Shown here: in pieces, positions 10,895 to 23,319 of the stretch | Layout: each line of letters starts with the position of its first letter | Position numbering within the stretch: the first letter of the stretch is position 1 | NCBI GenBank assembly: GCA_012932865.1 | Contig: SAXG01000046.1 | Location: forward strand, 1 to 64,000 | From: Amylostereum areolatum | Taxonomy: Eukaryota; Basidiomycota; Agaricomycetes; Russulales; Stereaceae | Length of the DNA stretch: 64,000 bases | Direction of reading: 5' to 3' | Made by a program: the position numbers and the translations under genes | The notes under the pieces: model-generated | What the model was told of the DNA's origin: nothing | The model's input: the letters and a program-made list of their open reading frames with translations, nothing else | Databases searched by the model: none

Positions 10895-12861
10895 ATGTCC
10901 ACCACCCCAAACACAGCCAACACTTCCTCTACCAATCCAACCGTCTCACCCAGCAATGTCGACCGCCTCCGTCTCGTCTGCAACAAAGTACACCACACTC
11001 AACAGGAACGCGCCCTCTGCAGAGACTGCTTCATCGCTTGATCGGCAGCAATCCTCGCAATTAAGTCAGTACCTCCTCCGTCTAGGTCAGGACCAGACGG
11101 AAGAACAGGGGGTAAGCCGATTAGAAGCACACAAAGGAACCCAGACTAAAGCACCCGAATTCCTCACAGGTGCTAATGCAATCCCCGTGGCCCGGAGCGA
11201 CGGAAGCCCAAACGCCCGATTCCCCGATACTAGAAAGCCAGATAGCCCGCATGATAGCCGGAGTAGCGATCAAACAGGCCAGAGAGCGGATCAACGACCT
11301 CAAGAGGGAGTCAGCCGACGTCCAGAACATCTTACAAGATCACATCAAGATGCTCAACGGAGAACTCCTCCAATTAGACTCGAGGTACCTAACGCTCTCG
11401 ACCGAGATGGAAGAACGGGAAGTCAAACTACTTTGACGGTTCCGGAAACTAGCGCAGCGGCTATACTCAACGTCGCAGAGCTCCGAAGATTTCTCACCGA
11501 AGTCGGACACAGGGTCAACTGGCTCAATTGGGAAAGACACACCTTCCATGCTGCCTACGAAGGAGAAATCCTCCGAAGGCGAATGGAAACTACCGGAGTT
11601 CCCCATATGTCGCCACGCGACGGCCCCGACATCGACCTCATCTTCCATGGATATCACATCTCCCCGGGCTATACTGTTCGACCCGATCCCATCACGTTCA
11701 CCCTCACCAGACCCCCGTTCCTTCCTAACACCCCTCCGTGACCCGTCACTGCTCCTACACCGCCGGGATCCCTACCCATCCCCGGAATCACCCAGATTAA
11801 CCCCGTCCAGCCTCCCGTCGCTAGAAACGACATATCCGGAGAGTACACTGGACAGCCCCTGGTTTGCCCAAAGCCCGGACAACCAACCGGAAGATCCACA
11901 GCGGAAAGTCCGTGACAAGTACCTCGGACATCTCCTTCACTGCCAGCGATGCCTAGACCGCCAACTCCGTTCCCAGCTTCTGCTGACGACACTCCCATGC
12001 CGTGGCACGGAGGTCCCCCTGCTTATCCCTCATTCCTACGCTCGTACTCCGACCACGCTAGAGATCCCATCGCCCAAGATCCCCGAATCACCCCACAGCG
12101 ACGTAAACATGATTCTGTCGACCCCGACGGAAGACCGCTCAAGCGAATCCGAAACATCGGACTCCCCGATAAGTCGAGCGATGAGGAACTGCAACAAGAT
12201 TCAAGAGATAATCGAGCAAATGATGGAGACCCGCGCTCGCTGGAAACGAAACCAAGAGTCAACGGACAAATCGGACAGCTCAGCGGACGAACCGGACAGT
12301 CCGACGAACGACAAAACGAAGGAAGAAGCCGAGAATCCCTCAGACAAAAGGAACGACGAGCCGACCACATGGACGCAAGAGAAGTGGGACGCGATTCCCG
12401 CGAAGCCGCGGAAACGCTGCTGGAAATGCGGCGAGCGAGGCCATCTCCGCCGAGACTGTCCCCATCGCAAGAACGCTCCCCCTCACTTCCCCCAATCACG
12501 GTCTTGCTATCCCCTCCGACCACAGACTCCTCTTCCTCGCCCTCGCCCGTGCCGTCCTGATATCGGCTACGGTCCAGGAACACTGATGTCCCACCCCCAC
12601 CTCCGACGTACCGACGCTACCGCCCACGCCCACAGGCAGCTTCTGGGATTCCTCACGCAACGTGAGAGTCTGACGCATGAAGCCGCCCAACACGCCACCG
12701 AACAGTGGTTGTACTGGGAGGACGCCATGCTCCGCACTCAGCAAGAACCCCCTTCACGCTTCAACCACTCCTGGCGCGTCGATGATCTCTTCTGGAAGGA
12801 AGAAGATTGGGACCTGCAAGAAGCGGAAGAGTCGAAGGATCACTGGCCGGAACCCTGGTAG
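10895..12861 (+). pseudogene. C1 accessory region: CxxC leader, coiled coil, CCHC knuckle protein
   Basis: Located after Pol, where other retroelements carry env. A leader ORF starts at ATG 10895 (VCNKVHHTQQERALCRDCF, a C-x11-C-x2-C pattern) and is cut by a TGA near 11040. A downstream frame gives a coiled-coil segment (11170-11436) ended by a TGA that is CGA in C2, then 11548-12861 with an intact CCHC knuckle CWKCGERGHLRRDC (about 12415-12456) and an aromatic, acidic C-terminus. A second frame is also long and open (10956-11741 and 11949-12560). Function unknown; nucleic-acid binding is inferred from the knuckle only. Confidence 0.7.
11112..11169 (+). other. Candidate 58-bp intron in the C1 accessory gene
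   Basis: GTAAGC at 11112 and CTCACAG ending at 11169. The same donor, acceptor and length occur in C2 (57681-57738). Splicing here would join the CxxC leader to one of the two downstream frames. No transcript evidence is available. Confidence 0.4.
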
Positions 12862-13263
12862 GTGCACAGACAAACTTTTATCCATCATACGCACTCGTAC
12901 TCCCCCTTCTCCCTCCTCTTCATCACCCCCGTCACGTCTTCTGCATTCATCACTACGACACTTCGCGGACTGATCATGCACTGCGCCCTCATTCGCACGC
13001 ATATTTTCCTCGGACTTCTTTACTGTACAGGTTCCTATCGCTATGAGGAAGGTGAAACGTCTGGTATTTCCCCTGCGACGCGCTGGACGCGTCGCTTACT
13101 TACGACTGATGTCTGATTATGTACGAATTCCCGCTTACGATTGACGGCAATGATTACATCACTGCCCTCTCCGCATCGTAAGAATAAAAGGGAAAGCCAC
13201 TAAGACGGCCACATCCTCAGACATTGTCTAAACAACTCACACACACCACCCAAACTAAACAAT

Positions 13264-13647
13264 ATGTCCTCTACCCTCACCTCCTCCTCACGCAACCTCT
13301 CCACCACCGACTATACTCCCCCTGCCACTCCTCCTCCCTCGCCCGTCCCTTCGTGTACTCCCACACCCGACCCACGCGACGAGGAACTCCTCCGTCATCT
13401 CAAACGAGTCACGGAACTCCTAAACCGTCCGGACGTCGCTCGTGCCATGAAGAGGCCGAGAAGCCTTGACGAAGAAGCCATGTGGGAATCGAAGGGAAGA
13501 TGCGGCATCAGAGGGATTTTCCGGAAACACGGACCCCGGTTCAGAAGCCCGGATCACGCGACGATGGCCAGGATAGGGCATCGGTTAGGGTCTCCCACGA
13601 TAGACAGGGAGGACGTCAAAGTAGTGGAAGCGTTGCTGAAGCGGTAG
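13264..13647 (+). CDS. C1 conserved 127-aa accessory protein
   Basis: An intact 127-codon ORF starting MSSTLTSSSRNLSTTDY. The first 40 residues are Ser/Thr/Pro-rich; the rest is basic with predicted helices (ELLRHLKRVTELLNRPDVAR, KVVEALLKR). C2 has the same length, and the copies differ at 30 silent and 12 replacement codons by my hand alignment, so the protein has been under purifying selection. No family recognised. It lies between the knuckle protein and the membrane ORF. Confidence 0.75.
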   Translation: MSSTLTSSSRNLSTTDYTPPATPPPSPVPSCTPTPDPRDEELLRHLKRVTELLNRPDVARAMKRPRSLDEEAMWESKGRCGIRGIFRKHGPRFRSPDHATMARIGHRLGSPTIDREDVKVVEALLKR

Positions 13648-13718
13648 AATGGAATTCTATCGCTTAACTCCGGATAAGGATAAAAGGAGTGAACATCAAA
13701 ACACGAGGACTCAGAAGC

Positions 13719-14186
13719 ATGATGCAACCCACACAATCACCTGACCTTACGATCCTCACAGCAACCACTCCTCGCTGGCTTGCCGTCGTCCTGAGCATTA
13801 TCGTCGGACTCACGGTCTTCACCCTTCTCGCATCAATCATCTTCCTCCAAAGATGGCGACGAACAAGCGATCGAGAACCGATTCAAGAAATCCCTTTAAC
13901 AGTAATACAATTCGTAAATCAACAGGACGTCGATTCTAGAGAAGGGGCTAGTATTACAACTCGCTCAAGGTATCCCATTTTCCACTTCCCCATTAGGAAA
14001 GACGTCGCTAAACGACAGGTTACGACTGTGCCCCAGCTCGTAACCGTCTCCGCGACGCAGCCACGACGATGCCACAAACAGTCACCGTCTCGACGGCATA
14101 GCCACGACAGTGCCGTAGATCGTCGCCGTCTCAATGGCATAGCCACGACGGTGCCACAGTCCCGTCTCCGTACATATCTGATATGA
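13719..14186 (+). CDS. C1 small membrane-protein ORF running into the 3' LTR
   Basis: Starts MMQPTQSPDLTILTAT; after about 25 residues comes a hydrophobic span (LAVVLSIIVGLTVFTLLASI) followed by basic QRWRR, then an acidic tail. The codons REGAS cover the polypurine tract, and the frame continues into the LTR at 13952. No signal peptide, cleavage site or fusion peptide is visible, so calling it an envelope protein would go too far. Conserved in C2 with conservative changes in the span. Confidence 0.6.
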   Translation: MMQPTQSPDLTILTATTPRWLAVVLSIIVGLTVFTLLASIIFLQRWRRTSDREPIQEIPLTVIQFVNQQDVDSREGASITTRSRYPIFHFPIRKDVAKRQVTTVPQLVTVSATQPRRCHKQSPSRRHSHDSAVDRRRLNGIATTVPQSRLRTYLI

Positions 14187-14502
14187 CCGTCGCTCAATGT
14201 ACATATGTTTACTCGACCTCCTTTCTTATAAAAGGAGGCTCAATGAACGAGCCATTCCCCAGCTCGTTCTCTTTGTAAATACAGGACTGTTCTGAATAGA
14301 ACCTCCTCTTAAAACACTAAAGAGAATCCTAAGCAAACTAAGTCGATAAGCTCGCCTAAGCCTTCCGTGAAGACTTACTGCTTCGCCTATCGACCTTCAC
14401 CTTCGTACCAACCGAGACGTCTGGATCACCTGATCCCACTTCTCACGCGTAAGAGTACTGTAGCCTGAGCCGCCCGTCACGTGATAAGGACCGTCCTTAA
14501 CA
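13952..14502 (+). repeat. Family C LTR (C1, 3' LTR)
   Basis: 551 bp, starting TATTAC (TG mutated to TA) and ending CCTTAACA. It is 41 bp longer than the 5' LTR because U3 has three full minisatellite units instead of two. AGCTCGTTCT, the PBS partner, is intact at about 14267. Confidence 0.92.
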
Positions 14503-15399
14503 CATGTCCGAGTCGACAGTCATTTGCCCAGGTGGAACAGCCCGTTCAACAAGTTCCTGGATCTGACCCGGTCTACTGGGAGATGCAAGCAACCATCCAC
14601 AAGCTGGATAAGCAACGAGCGGTGCTCGAAGCCGAAAAAAAATACTCCAGTATGCAGCCCTTCTCTGGATACCTCGACACTCAATTACTGACCAGAAGAT
14701 TGCATCTAGAGGTGTCATTGGCAAACAGCAACCCCAAGACATACTCAATCCCACATCTGAACCCTGTCTCCCGTTGACAGGGCCCCGCATGCGCTGAGCC
14801 CGTACCGAGATCAAGTCTGACTCCTTTGGACACTTTGGTTTCTTCGGGTGCTTCAGCTCCTGTCCCGGCTCCTTCAGTTTCGGCTTCGGCTTTGGCTCCA
14901 TGGGTCACGTGACCTCGGCTCCTACCTACCTACCCCCGGGTTCTCTCTCCCGGCTTCATTACTCAAAAGACCCCTTAGGTTTTGATGCAGGCTTCCTCAC
15001 CGACCCTATACTGTACTTTCTACATACTTCACTTAGTTCTCAACCTTGTTCCGGCCCGTCCCCAGTATGTTTTAGACTTTTGAGCCGAGTTTTGCTTAGT
15101 CAGCACTCGGGTCCATTCCGCGTACAAGTCGTACTTACTCTAGAGCGTACCACCACCACCTACGTCCTCACCCTCATCTTCACCCTCGGAATATCATTGG
15201 TTTTGCCCCATCGTCACCCTCGGCTCTAGGTTCTCATTTCTCACTCTCGACCCTCGGCTCTCGTATTAGGTTCCCTCCCAAGTCCTCCAAAAGTCGGCTC
15301 GTTTCCGGCTTCTCCCTCACTTCCCGACCGCCCCAGCACGCTCAACGCCCTCGCACCCTTCCTTCTTCCTCACTCCCTCTTTGTTGTGGTTTTCCCCCT
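14503..15399 (+). other. Unassigned stretch right of C1
   Basis: Does not match B2, so it is not the continuation of C1's left flank. The first 260 bp encode a protein-like segment (YWEMQATIHKLDKQRAVLEA), interrupted by a TGA near 14775 and then continuing with an Ala/Pro/Ser-rich tail. From about 14900 to 15400 the DNA is pyrimidine-rich with degenerate GGCTTC/CGGCTC runs, and I see no gene. It may belong to the pseudogene downstream. Confidence 0.35.
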
Positions 15400-17282
15400 T
15401 CATAGGTGAGTTAGGGTCATCACCATCGCTACCAATGTTCCCGCCACTACCAACATTGGATCGGCAGAACTACTCTCTCGTCCAGCATTGGACACGACAC
15501 GAGTGGAACAAATATGAAGCGGCCCTCAGAAGTGCCTCCGACCCGACCACCGGAAAAGGCAAGTGAGGCCCCACCAACCTCTCCCAAGGCGTGAACAAGA
15601 CTGCCCAGTACATATAGGATGCGACCGGGAACCCCGTTGATGGTGACTACATGAAGAAACTCAATGATGCGGTGCAGGACACCTTACAAGGCCTCGACGA
15701 TGCAAAGCTTGTACCGAAGACGTGGGGCGCGGCACGGCGGATATGGTGGGACCATGTGTATCGGGAGCTGGAGAGCAAGTTTGAGGCTTTGCACTACTGT
15801 GAAGACAGTTGGAAGGTTGACTTTCTCGTGACAAGGATGTACTCTGGGTGGGCTTGACGAAATCGCAAAAAGTCACGCACTGACTCGGAATTGGAGTCGG
15901 AGGCTGGCTCGGATGCCGAAGCTGGTCAAGGCAAACATCGCAAACGGGCTCAGAAGACCAGAAAGAAGCAGAAAACGCAAAACCCACCATCTGAACCATC
16001 TGACTCCGATCCTGTTGTTGGCCCCTCAACGCTATCCACACCCGCTTGTGAGATTGTCCCGACTCCGACCATGACTGCTGCTGCCACCCCTGCCACCATC
16101 CCTGCTGCCGTTGCCCCCGCCCCCGTTGCCCCCGCTGCGACGCCTGCCGACCCCGTTGAGCCCATCGACCCCATCGACCCCATCGACCCCACGCTGACCC
16201 CACCATCAATCTCGACCTCACTCGGGGCCTCGGTCTCGCTGCCACTGTCGACACCAACCTTAGCACCGACCCCAACTCTTTCCACTGGCAGCAGTCTACC
16301 CGAGCAAGGTCCTGCGGAAGCAGACACTGACATGCCAGAACCCACAGACACCCTGTCCAGCCCGTCACTGACTGCTGTACCAGCTCCATCTGGCAGCGAG
16401 GAAGCTCTGCATGAAATTACCCCGTCAACCCAACCTGCTGTGTCCACCCCGTGCGAAGCTATCCAGGTGAGAGTGTTCTCTCTTGCAGGAATACACGCTC
16501 AGGCTAGATCTTTTTCACAGGATTATGATGATGTTTTGTAAGTCATTGATCCTCTTTTCCCTGTTACTCCTCGTAAGCTCACCTGTTTATAGTGCCGACA
16601 TCGAGTACAATGTTGATGTGCCGCAGCCTGAGGAACATCAGGTGCACGATGCACCATCATCTGGGGCCACTCTCACCATACCCACACCTACCTCCACCAT
16701 GGAGCTAGTAACAGATCTCAACACTGCGACCCAAGCCTCAACTCCGTCTCCAGACGGCGCTGCAACAGCTTCGACAGATGACATGGGTGCCAATTCAACA
16801 CGACTGACTGGTATGATCTCCTGCTTCAGCCTATTAAATAAGGCCCTCAGACATGTTTTGCAGAACCTGCTAGCACCAGTACCACAGTTGCCCATGCTGC
16901 ACGCTCAAAAGGACAGATTTACAAGCCCAGCAGCAAAGATACCGCAAAGTGAGTAAATATGATGAAGGGCCCATGTTTGTCTCTAACCAATCCATCTTCT
17001 AGATCTATCTGCGGACGTGAATGGAAAGACAGTAATCCAGAGGGTACGCAGTCGGAATTTCAGGCATTTTGGTCGAAGCTGGATAGCGATGCGCGAGCGG
17101 CAAGTCAATCATCTCATTCTCTATACTGATCCACTCACAAACTGAAAATCTAGTGGTACGTCGCACTCAAAACCGAGAAGGTATCGGCTTGTTATGTATT
17201 GTATTTATCCACACTGACTGTCATTCAGAAGCAGGCCAAAGCTGCTGCCAAACCGGCAAGAGCCAGCAACAAACGTGGCTAA
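15400..17282 (+). pseudogene. Unrecognised multi-exon gene with three nonsense changes
   Basis: Reads PTLDRQNYSLVQHWTRHEWNKYEAAL, then an in-frame TGA (15564), TAG (15615) and TGA (15856). Between them is a coherent segment (WGAARRIWWDHVYRELESKF). A basic stretch (KHRKRAQKTRKKQK) and a long Pro/Thr/Ala-rich linker with tandem DPI repeats follow. Likely introns lie near 16467-16488, 16539-16589, 16949-17002, 17101-17153 (GC..AG) and 17181-17229. The last exons read SICGREWKDSNPEGTQSEF, WYVALKTEK and KQAKAAAKPARASNKRG plus stop. I do not recognise the family. Confidence 0.5.
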
Positions 17283-17651
17283 ACAGATCTGGAGAACGGG
17301 AAGCAGTAGAGTGGGGTTTTGTAGGGTGCAGTGGGTGGCGGGCGTGGGGCGCACGGAGGGTCCAAGTACTATGTGCATAGACGGCAATGTACGGCTTTCG
17401 TAGTGAATACATCTGAATGTATCCTTTCTGCCCCGGGGACAGGAACATGCAATTGAAGCGAACCGTGGTGAAACAACCTGAATGCATGTCATTGTATCAC
17501 AATTGACTCCAAGCCAGTCGCTAACGACGGCGCACTCGCTACAAATGTATGAGAATCTATAGAATATGCTATACCGTGAATTGTAGATTCACGTCGATTC
17601 GAGCTTATCCAAATCTACGGGAATCGATCCGAAACGACGGACTTCCCACTG
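17283..17651. other. Gap without a gene
   Basis: Between the last exon of the unknown pseudogene and the first recognisable codons of B3. I see no ORF, repeat or terminal motif here. The B3 truncation point lies near 17652. Confidence 0.5.
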
Positions 17652-20600
17652 GGCATGAGTGGCTGAAAAAGCACAATCCTCGCATTGACTGGAAATTGGG
17701 ATCGATTGAATTCGACCGATGCCCTATCAGCTGCTCTCGTCCCCCTCCCCTTCTCCATATCGATGATGATGAAGAAGAGGAGGAAGAGCCAGTCCACATG
17801 GAAAAGGACGAGTAGCTGTTTGCTTTTGACTGGGATGGTTACAAAGCAACATACCACATCTGGACCCATGCATCGGACATTGCAATTGAAGAGCACGCTA
17901 AGAAAAAGGAACAGACCTTCTCTGAGCGAGTCCCAACGGCGTACCACGAATTCAAGGACATCTTTGACAAAGATGACTTTGACAAGCTCCCTGAGCGACA
18001 CCCATGGGACCACGCCATTGAGCTCACTCCTAACTTCAAACCGGTCGATTGCAAAGTTTACCCCCTCACATTGGATGAGCAGAAGCAACTGGACGCCTTT
18101 TTGGAAGAGAACCTGAGATCTGGCCGGATCCAACCGTCCAAATCACCCATGGCCTCCCCATTCTTCTTCATCAAGAAAAAAGACGGCTCGCTACGTCCTG
18201 TGCAGGACTATCGAAAGCTCAATGAGATGACAATAAAGAACCGTTACCCGCTCCCGCTCATCTAAGAGTTGGTTGATAAGCTTAAGGGGGCACGGCACTT
18301 TACCGAGCTCGATGTCCAATGGGGCTACAACAATGTTCGGATTAAAAAAGGGGACAAATGGAAAGCTGTGTTCCGCACGAACAAAGGTCTCTACGAGCCT
18401 ACAGTCATGTTCTTCGGACTCACCAACTCCCCGTCTACGTTCCAAGCCATGATGAACGACCTGTTCAAAGACTTGATCCACCAAGGAGTCGGGGTCGTCT
18501 ATTTGGACGACATCCTCATCTTCACGCATACGCTAGAAGAACATCGTCGAATAGTCAAGGAGGTCCTCCGGATCCTGCGAGAAAATAAACTCTATCTGAA
18601 GCCGGAAAAGTGCGAGTTTGAGAAGGCAGAAATCGAATACCTGGGCATGATTGTCGGCGGAGGAAGGGTTCGCATGGATCCAGCAAAGGTCGCGGCAATC
18701 ACCAATTGGCCAGCCCCCAAAACGAAGAAACAACTCCAATCGTTTTTGGGCTTTTGCAACTTCTACCGTCGCTTTATCAAGGACTTCAGCGGAATTGCTC
18801 ACCCAATGACTAACCTCACTGGGAAGACGGAATGGGTCTGGGACACCCTGCAGCAGAAGGCTTTTGAGGAACTCAAGCGACGTATGACATCACAGCCAGT
18901 TCTAGCAATCCCTACAGACAATGGGCAGTTCCGTGTCGAGGCGGACTCCTCTGACTATGCCACAGGTGCGGTACTTTCGCAACAATAGGACAATGGCAAA
19001 TGGCATCTGGTCGCCTTCCTCTCCAAGTCCCTCAGTGAAGCTGAGAGGAACTACGAGATCTATGACAAGGAATTACTGGCTATCATGACGGCGCTAGAGG
19101 AATGGAGACAATACCTCATGGGCGCACGACAGGAGTTTGAAATCTGGTCAGATCATCGTAATCTCACGTACTTCCGCAAGGCGCAGAAGCTAAATTGGAG
19201 ACAAGCACAATGGTTAACGGAGCTACAAGAGTATCATTTTACGCTACTCCACAAGCCTGGCAAAACAATGGGTAAACCCGATGCTATTTCCCGACTAGCG
19301 GGCCTTGAGAAGGGGGAGAAAGACAATGAAAACATCGTCCTCCTGAAACCAGAACTCTTTCGTGCCCTCAACCATGCAGGAATTGTGACCAATGGACCTG
19401 ACAATGTCTTCCTTGAGCGGATTCAGGAGGCTACCTTACTCCGAGACTATGCAGTAGAACGCGCCTTAGCACTCAAAGTGAAGGGATGGCTGGAACATGC
19501 AGACGGAACAGTCACCTGGCACCACAGACTCTATATCCCAAGAGACAAAGGACTCCGTGTGGACATCATCCAGGCTCATCATGACGGCCCGCTTGTTGGT
19601 CATCCAGGACGATACAAGACCCATGAGCCCATCACGTGCAACTACTGGTGGCCTGCCATTAGAGACGATGCCCGGAAATATGTCGAAGGATGTGAGACCT
19701 GCCAACGTACCAAGATTAGACATGATCGTATTGCCGCTCCACTCCACCCACATGACCCACCACAAGCACCTTGGGAGCACATATCCATTGACTTTGTCAT
19801 GCCACTCCCACGACATCTGCAATGTGAACTGCATGGGTACCAAGCAGGTTGTATTCTGGGCCACGACCAAAGACCTAACAGAGGACGAACTCGCCTTTGA
19901 GTACCTACGCGAAGTGGTCCCCCATCATGGAATCCCTAGAAAGATCGTCAGTGACCGCGGCAGCGTGTTTGTCTCCAAGTTCACCACGGCATTGTTCCAA
20001 CTGCTAGGCATTGAAGGGAACCCGTCCACGGCGTATTACCCTCAGACGGACGGACAGACCGAACACTCCAACATGACCATGGAAAACTACCTTCGCATCT
20101 TTGTCAATCAACGACAGGACAATTGGACACGTTACCTCCCACTTGCCATGACCGCGCTCAACAACATGGTCCATAGTTCGATTGGGATGTCTCCCAACTT
20201 TGCCAACTATGGTCGGGAACTCTACCTGGGAACAAATCCTCGACACGAGACAGACAACCCATTGGCGAACAAGTTAGCACAACGCATGCGAGACATCTAT
20301 GAAGAAGCCCGCCCTGCGCTAAAAGCAGCACAGGATGATCAAAAGTGCTTTTACGATCGCAAGAAGGACGAACCAATAGATTATAAAATCGGCGACTTTG
20401 TCTGGCTAGAAGCCAAGACCAGAGATGGCCAAACCGTAATCAAAACGGCACGTCCTATGCAAAAGCTAGATGACAAGCGCTTCGGTCCTTTCGAAATCCT
20501 GGAAAAAGTCGGAGCATTGGCCTACAAGCTTCGCCTCCCTGCATCCTGGTCACGAAATCATCCGGTCTTCAACGAGTCCCTCCTATCTCCACACAACGGT

Positions 20601-20823
20601 CCCGCCTTTGACAACCAGAAAGCACCTGAACCTCCACCCCCAGAGTTAGTCCAAGGAGAGGAAGTCTATGAGGTCGAAAAGATTATAGACTCCAAGAAAG
20701 TTGGTCGCGGCTTCAAGTACCTTGTCAAATGGAAAGGCTACCCAGACAATGACAATACTTGGGAACCTCTTGCCAATCTCCAGAATGCCAAGAAATGTAT
20801 CGACGACTTACCATGAACATCCG
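17652..20823 (+). pseudogene. B3 Pol, 5'-truncated and decayed
   Basis: Begins inside the protease region (HEWLKKHNPRIDW) and continues through RT ([22 protein letters not shown] near 18510), RNase H, integrase (HHCC near 19580-19710, DDE core near 19780-20100), GPF module and chromodomain (YEVEKIIDSKK...YLVKWKGYPDNDNTWEP). It is collinear with B1. CAG-to-TAG or CAA-to-TAA changes occur at 17813, 18264 and 18987. About 20 bp are missing near 19812 and the tail is frameshifted near 20810. Gag and everything upstream are absent. Confidence 0.9.
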
Positions 20824-20923
20824 GGTGCCCTGAAACCTGCACACCTTAATCGTTGGGAACTCCTGGCAGAAGAGGAAGCTGGATCTGATTGCAATGAGGA
20901 CGTCGAATCTAAGGAAGGGGTGA

Positions 20924-21381
20924 TGTCATGAACGGTCTATAATTTTCTTTTTTACTTTACATCGGTTACACGCTTTAGGACTTATCGGCTTATCACCGGT
21001 CCGGCTCCACTTCGGCCTGGACCCGGTTCATCTATATCCCTCCCGGGCCCACATGACTCATCTCGGCCCGGGTCTGACTCCTTTCCCCTGACTCATGCTG
21101 TACAATACTGACTCATGCTGTGCTCTTTACATATGACTGCTTACTTATACTTGGTCTGCTTACTGATCGCCGTGTATTGGTTGCCTACCTAAGTCTCTCT
21201 CCCCTCATATATATAAGGCTCGCTCTCGCTGTACATATTCCCTATCTCAAGCTAGTCAATTCTACCGACTTTTCTTGCTTTCCCTTGTCTGTTGCCGTGT
21301 CTGATCGGCTCCCCTCCGTTGTCCTTATCTTCTAGTCAGCTGTGTCGTAACTTGGTGCTGCTGCACTAGTCGTTGCTGACA
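20924..21381 (+). repeat. Family B LTR (B3, 3' LTR)
   Basis: 458 bp from TGTCATGAACGG to GTTGCTGACA, following the polypurine stretch AAGGAAGGGG. The RNA-start block reads ATCTCAAGCT, one G-to-A change from the other copies. To the right lies hAT coding DNA. Confidence 0.93.
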
Positions 21382-22720
21382 AGACAGCTCTCATCACTTG
21401 TGAGGCTCGGAACTATGACAATCTACTCCAATGTGCCAGTACTCGCAATGCAGCTGCACAAGCGGAGGCAAAGGCAGTCCTGGAGAGTGTGAGGGACTAC
21501 AACCTCTGGAACGAGCTTCAAAGGTGTGTTAGCTTGCTCACGCATCAAAGTTTTTGCTGACTGGCATGTCCTCACTCTAGAGCGAGAAACATTCTCGAGC
21601 CGCTCGCTATTGCATCATGCATAATACAGGCCTCGTATACGAGGATAGATCATATCCTCCTCACTATCGGCAACCTCTTCTATATCTACGAGTTCACGAC
21701 TGAACCAGAATTGGACAGCATGTTACAGCATGCTGTCACGGAGAGTCTCAAAAAGCGCTGGAGAAACTGCAAAGAAAATCAAGATGTGTTTATACTCACC
21801 ACGGTCCTGAACCCATGGATTCGCCATGATCCTTTCAACCATGACATCATCAACCCAAGCATTATATGGGACATATTGCTCCGAGCCATCCACCAATTCT
21901 ATGGCAAGAGATATGACATGGACTTTGTGAAGGCTCTCGAAGACTATCTCAACCGGAGAGGCAAGTATAGCGATGAAGAGATGCATCTGGATGAGCTATC
22001 CCTACTATCAGAGGTGTGTCATAACATAGCTTCGGTCCGAAAACTCACCGATTCTCTTGTCAGGGCGAAGATGTTGACATTGCATGGGTCTGGAGGCGAC
22101 TGTACAACGAGAATGCACCTGATGTTGGTGCCAATCTCTTAGCAGCGCTCGCCATCCGTTTGCTCAGTGTCATTGCAAACTCGGCCAGCTGTGAATACCA
22201 GTTTTCCGATTTCGGTCGCGAGCACATGAAGCCTCGCAACAAACTCAATGAACAAATGGTTCACAAGACCGCAATGCTTTGGGCTGATATTCGAAGACAG
22301 CAAATCACAGATGGTCAAGCCATTCAAGAGCACCGGAAATGGAAGCTAGGGTGCGACACTCCCAAATTCCAGGCCGACGAGGCATCTGTTGACCAACTCA
22401 ACAATGAGGTCAACAATGGCAGCATCTTAGACCTCGATCCTGCGGTCGATTTCGAGGAGTTTATAGAAGCACTGTCCCAAAACATCATCGAGGAGGATGA
22501 GCCGGAGACAATGACAGCCTCTCTTCCTGTGTCTGAACTGCCAGCAGTGATGCTTCCACAGTCTGCTCCCATTTTTCTTCCCAGATTCCGACTTATTGAA
22601 CTCAACCTCCTTTTTGACTACTCCCGACCCGATGCAGCTGCGAAACTGCAGTTCTTCTGGAAAGGACGCCTTCAGGCAATGGACCAGGAGGTTGCTGCCT
22701 TTGATGAGCTCAGGAGTTAG
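21382..22720 (+). pseudogene. hAT transposase, C-terminal part
   Basis: Exon one is coherent (EARNYDNLLQCASTRNAAAQ...LWNELQ). An intron at about 21522-21580 leads to ILEPLAIASCIIQASYTRID...WRNCKENQDVFILTTVLNPW, and a second intron (GTGTGTCAT... to CTTGTCAG, about 22013-22062) leads to GEDVDIAWVWRRLYNENAP and the C-terminal dimerisation block (LLSVIANSASCEYQFSDFG). After that comes an acidic tail ending at 22720. hAT dimerisation regions usually have S..CER.FS, so CEYQFS replaces the usual Arg. The N-terminal zinc finger and first catalytic residues are absent. Confidence 0.75.
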
Positions 22721-23319
22721 GACTAGCTCTTCATTTTCCGACATCAGTACCGTGTAGATACCATTTTTTCGAATCCTACTGGACTATTACTAGTCTGCAA
22801 TACACCTCGCTCTATGTGCTAGACAGAGGAAGTGAAGAAAGAGGTATCTTAGTCCACGTCTCACTCCGCTGGCAACATTGACCACCGTGACCGGAGCCCG
22901 GGAAGCGCAGTACCCGGTTCCCACCCCACGCCCTTGAGCCCATCAAGTCAGCCGTTGATGACGTCAAGCGTTGACTTGACAGCTTGATTGACCGGGCTGG
23001 ACCCCCTCAATGACAACACTGCCTACATGGCTGTGCTTTCGCTTTTCTACCAGCTAACCCTAACCCTACCAGATAACTTTTACTTGCATTTGGGGGTTTC
23101 CTTTGTACAAAATACAATTGAAATGAGTTGAATTAACTATATAAGAGTCGGAATAAGCAAAATAAGCGAAAAGAAGCTCCAAAAATGGGCCAGAAAACCA
23201 GACGGGTCAGCGCACGTACCCGTGGGAGGCCCCGGGTTTCGACAGGCCGACCCACACCCGTACCCGCGTGACCCATACCCGTGACCCGCCACGGGTCAGC
23301 AGACCCATGTCCCTGCCTA
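21382..23319 (+). mobile_element. hAT element 2, 3' half
   Basis: Contains the C-terminal half of a hAT transposase, a 3' region and a right terminus ending ACCCATGTCCCTGCCTA at 23319, the inverted counterpart of the hAT start at 24061. The last 130 bp are packed with ACCCG/CGGGT subterminal repeats. The left part is cut at the B3 LTR. Confidence 0.75.

Larger units (their letters stand above)
3788..14502 (+). mobile_element. Family C chromovirus C1 (full length, decayed)
   Basis: A Ty3/Gypsy element with two LTRs of 510 and 551 bp, pre-Gag ORF, Gag, Pol with chromodomain, and a roughly 3-kb accessory block after Pol. Many frames are broken by indels and by CGA-to-TGA changes. The left flank (CCGCC) and right flank (CATGT) do not form a target duplication: the left side is element B and the right side an unrelated gene, so one flank was lost or exchanged after insertion. 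Confidence 0.9.

Noticed and set aside
23050..23070. Telomere-like CTAACCCTAACCCTA
   Set aside because: Only about two and a half units in ordinary noncoding DNA; no sign of a chromosome end or a real interstitial array.
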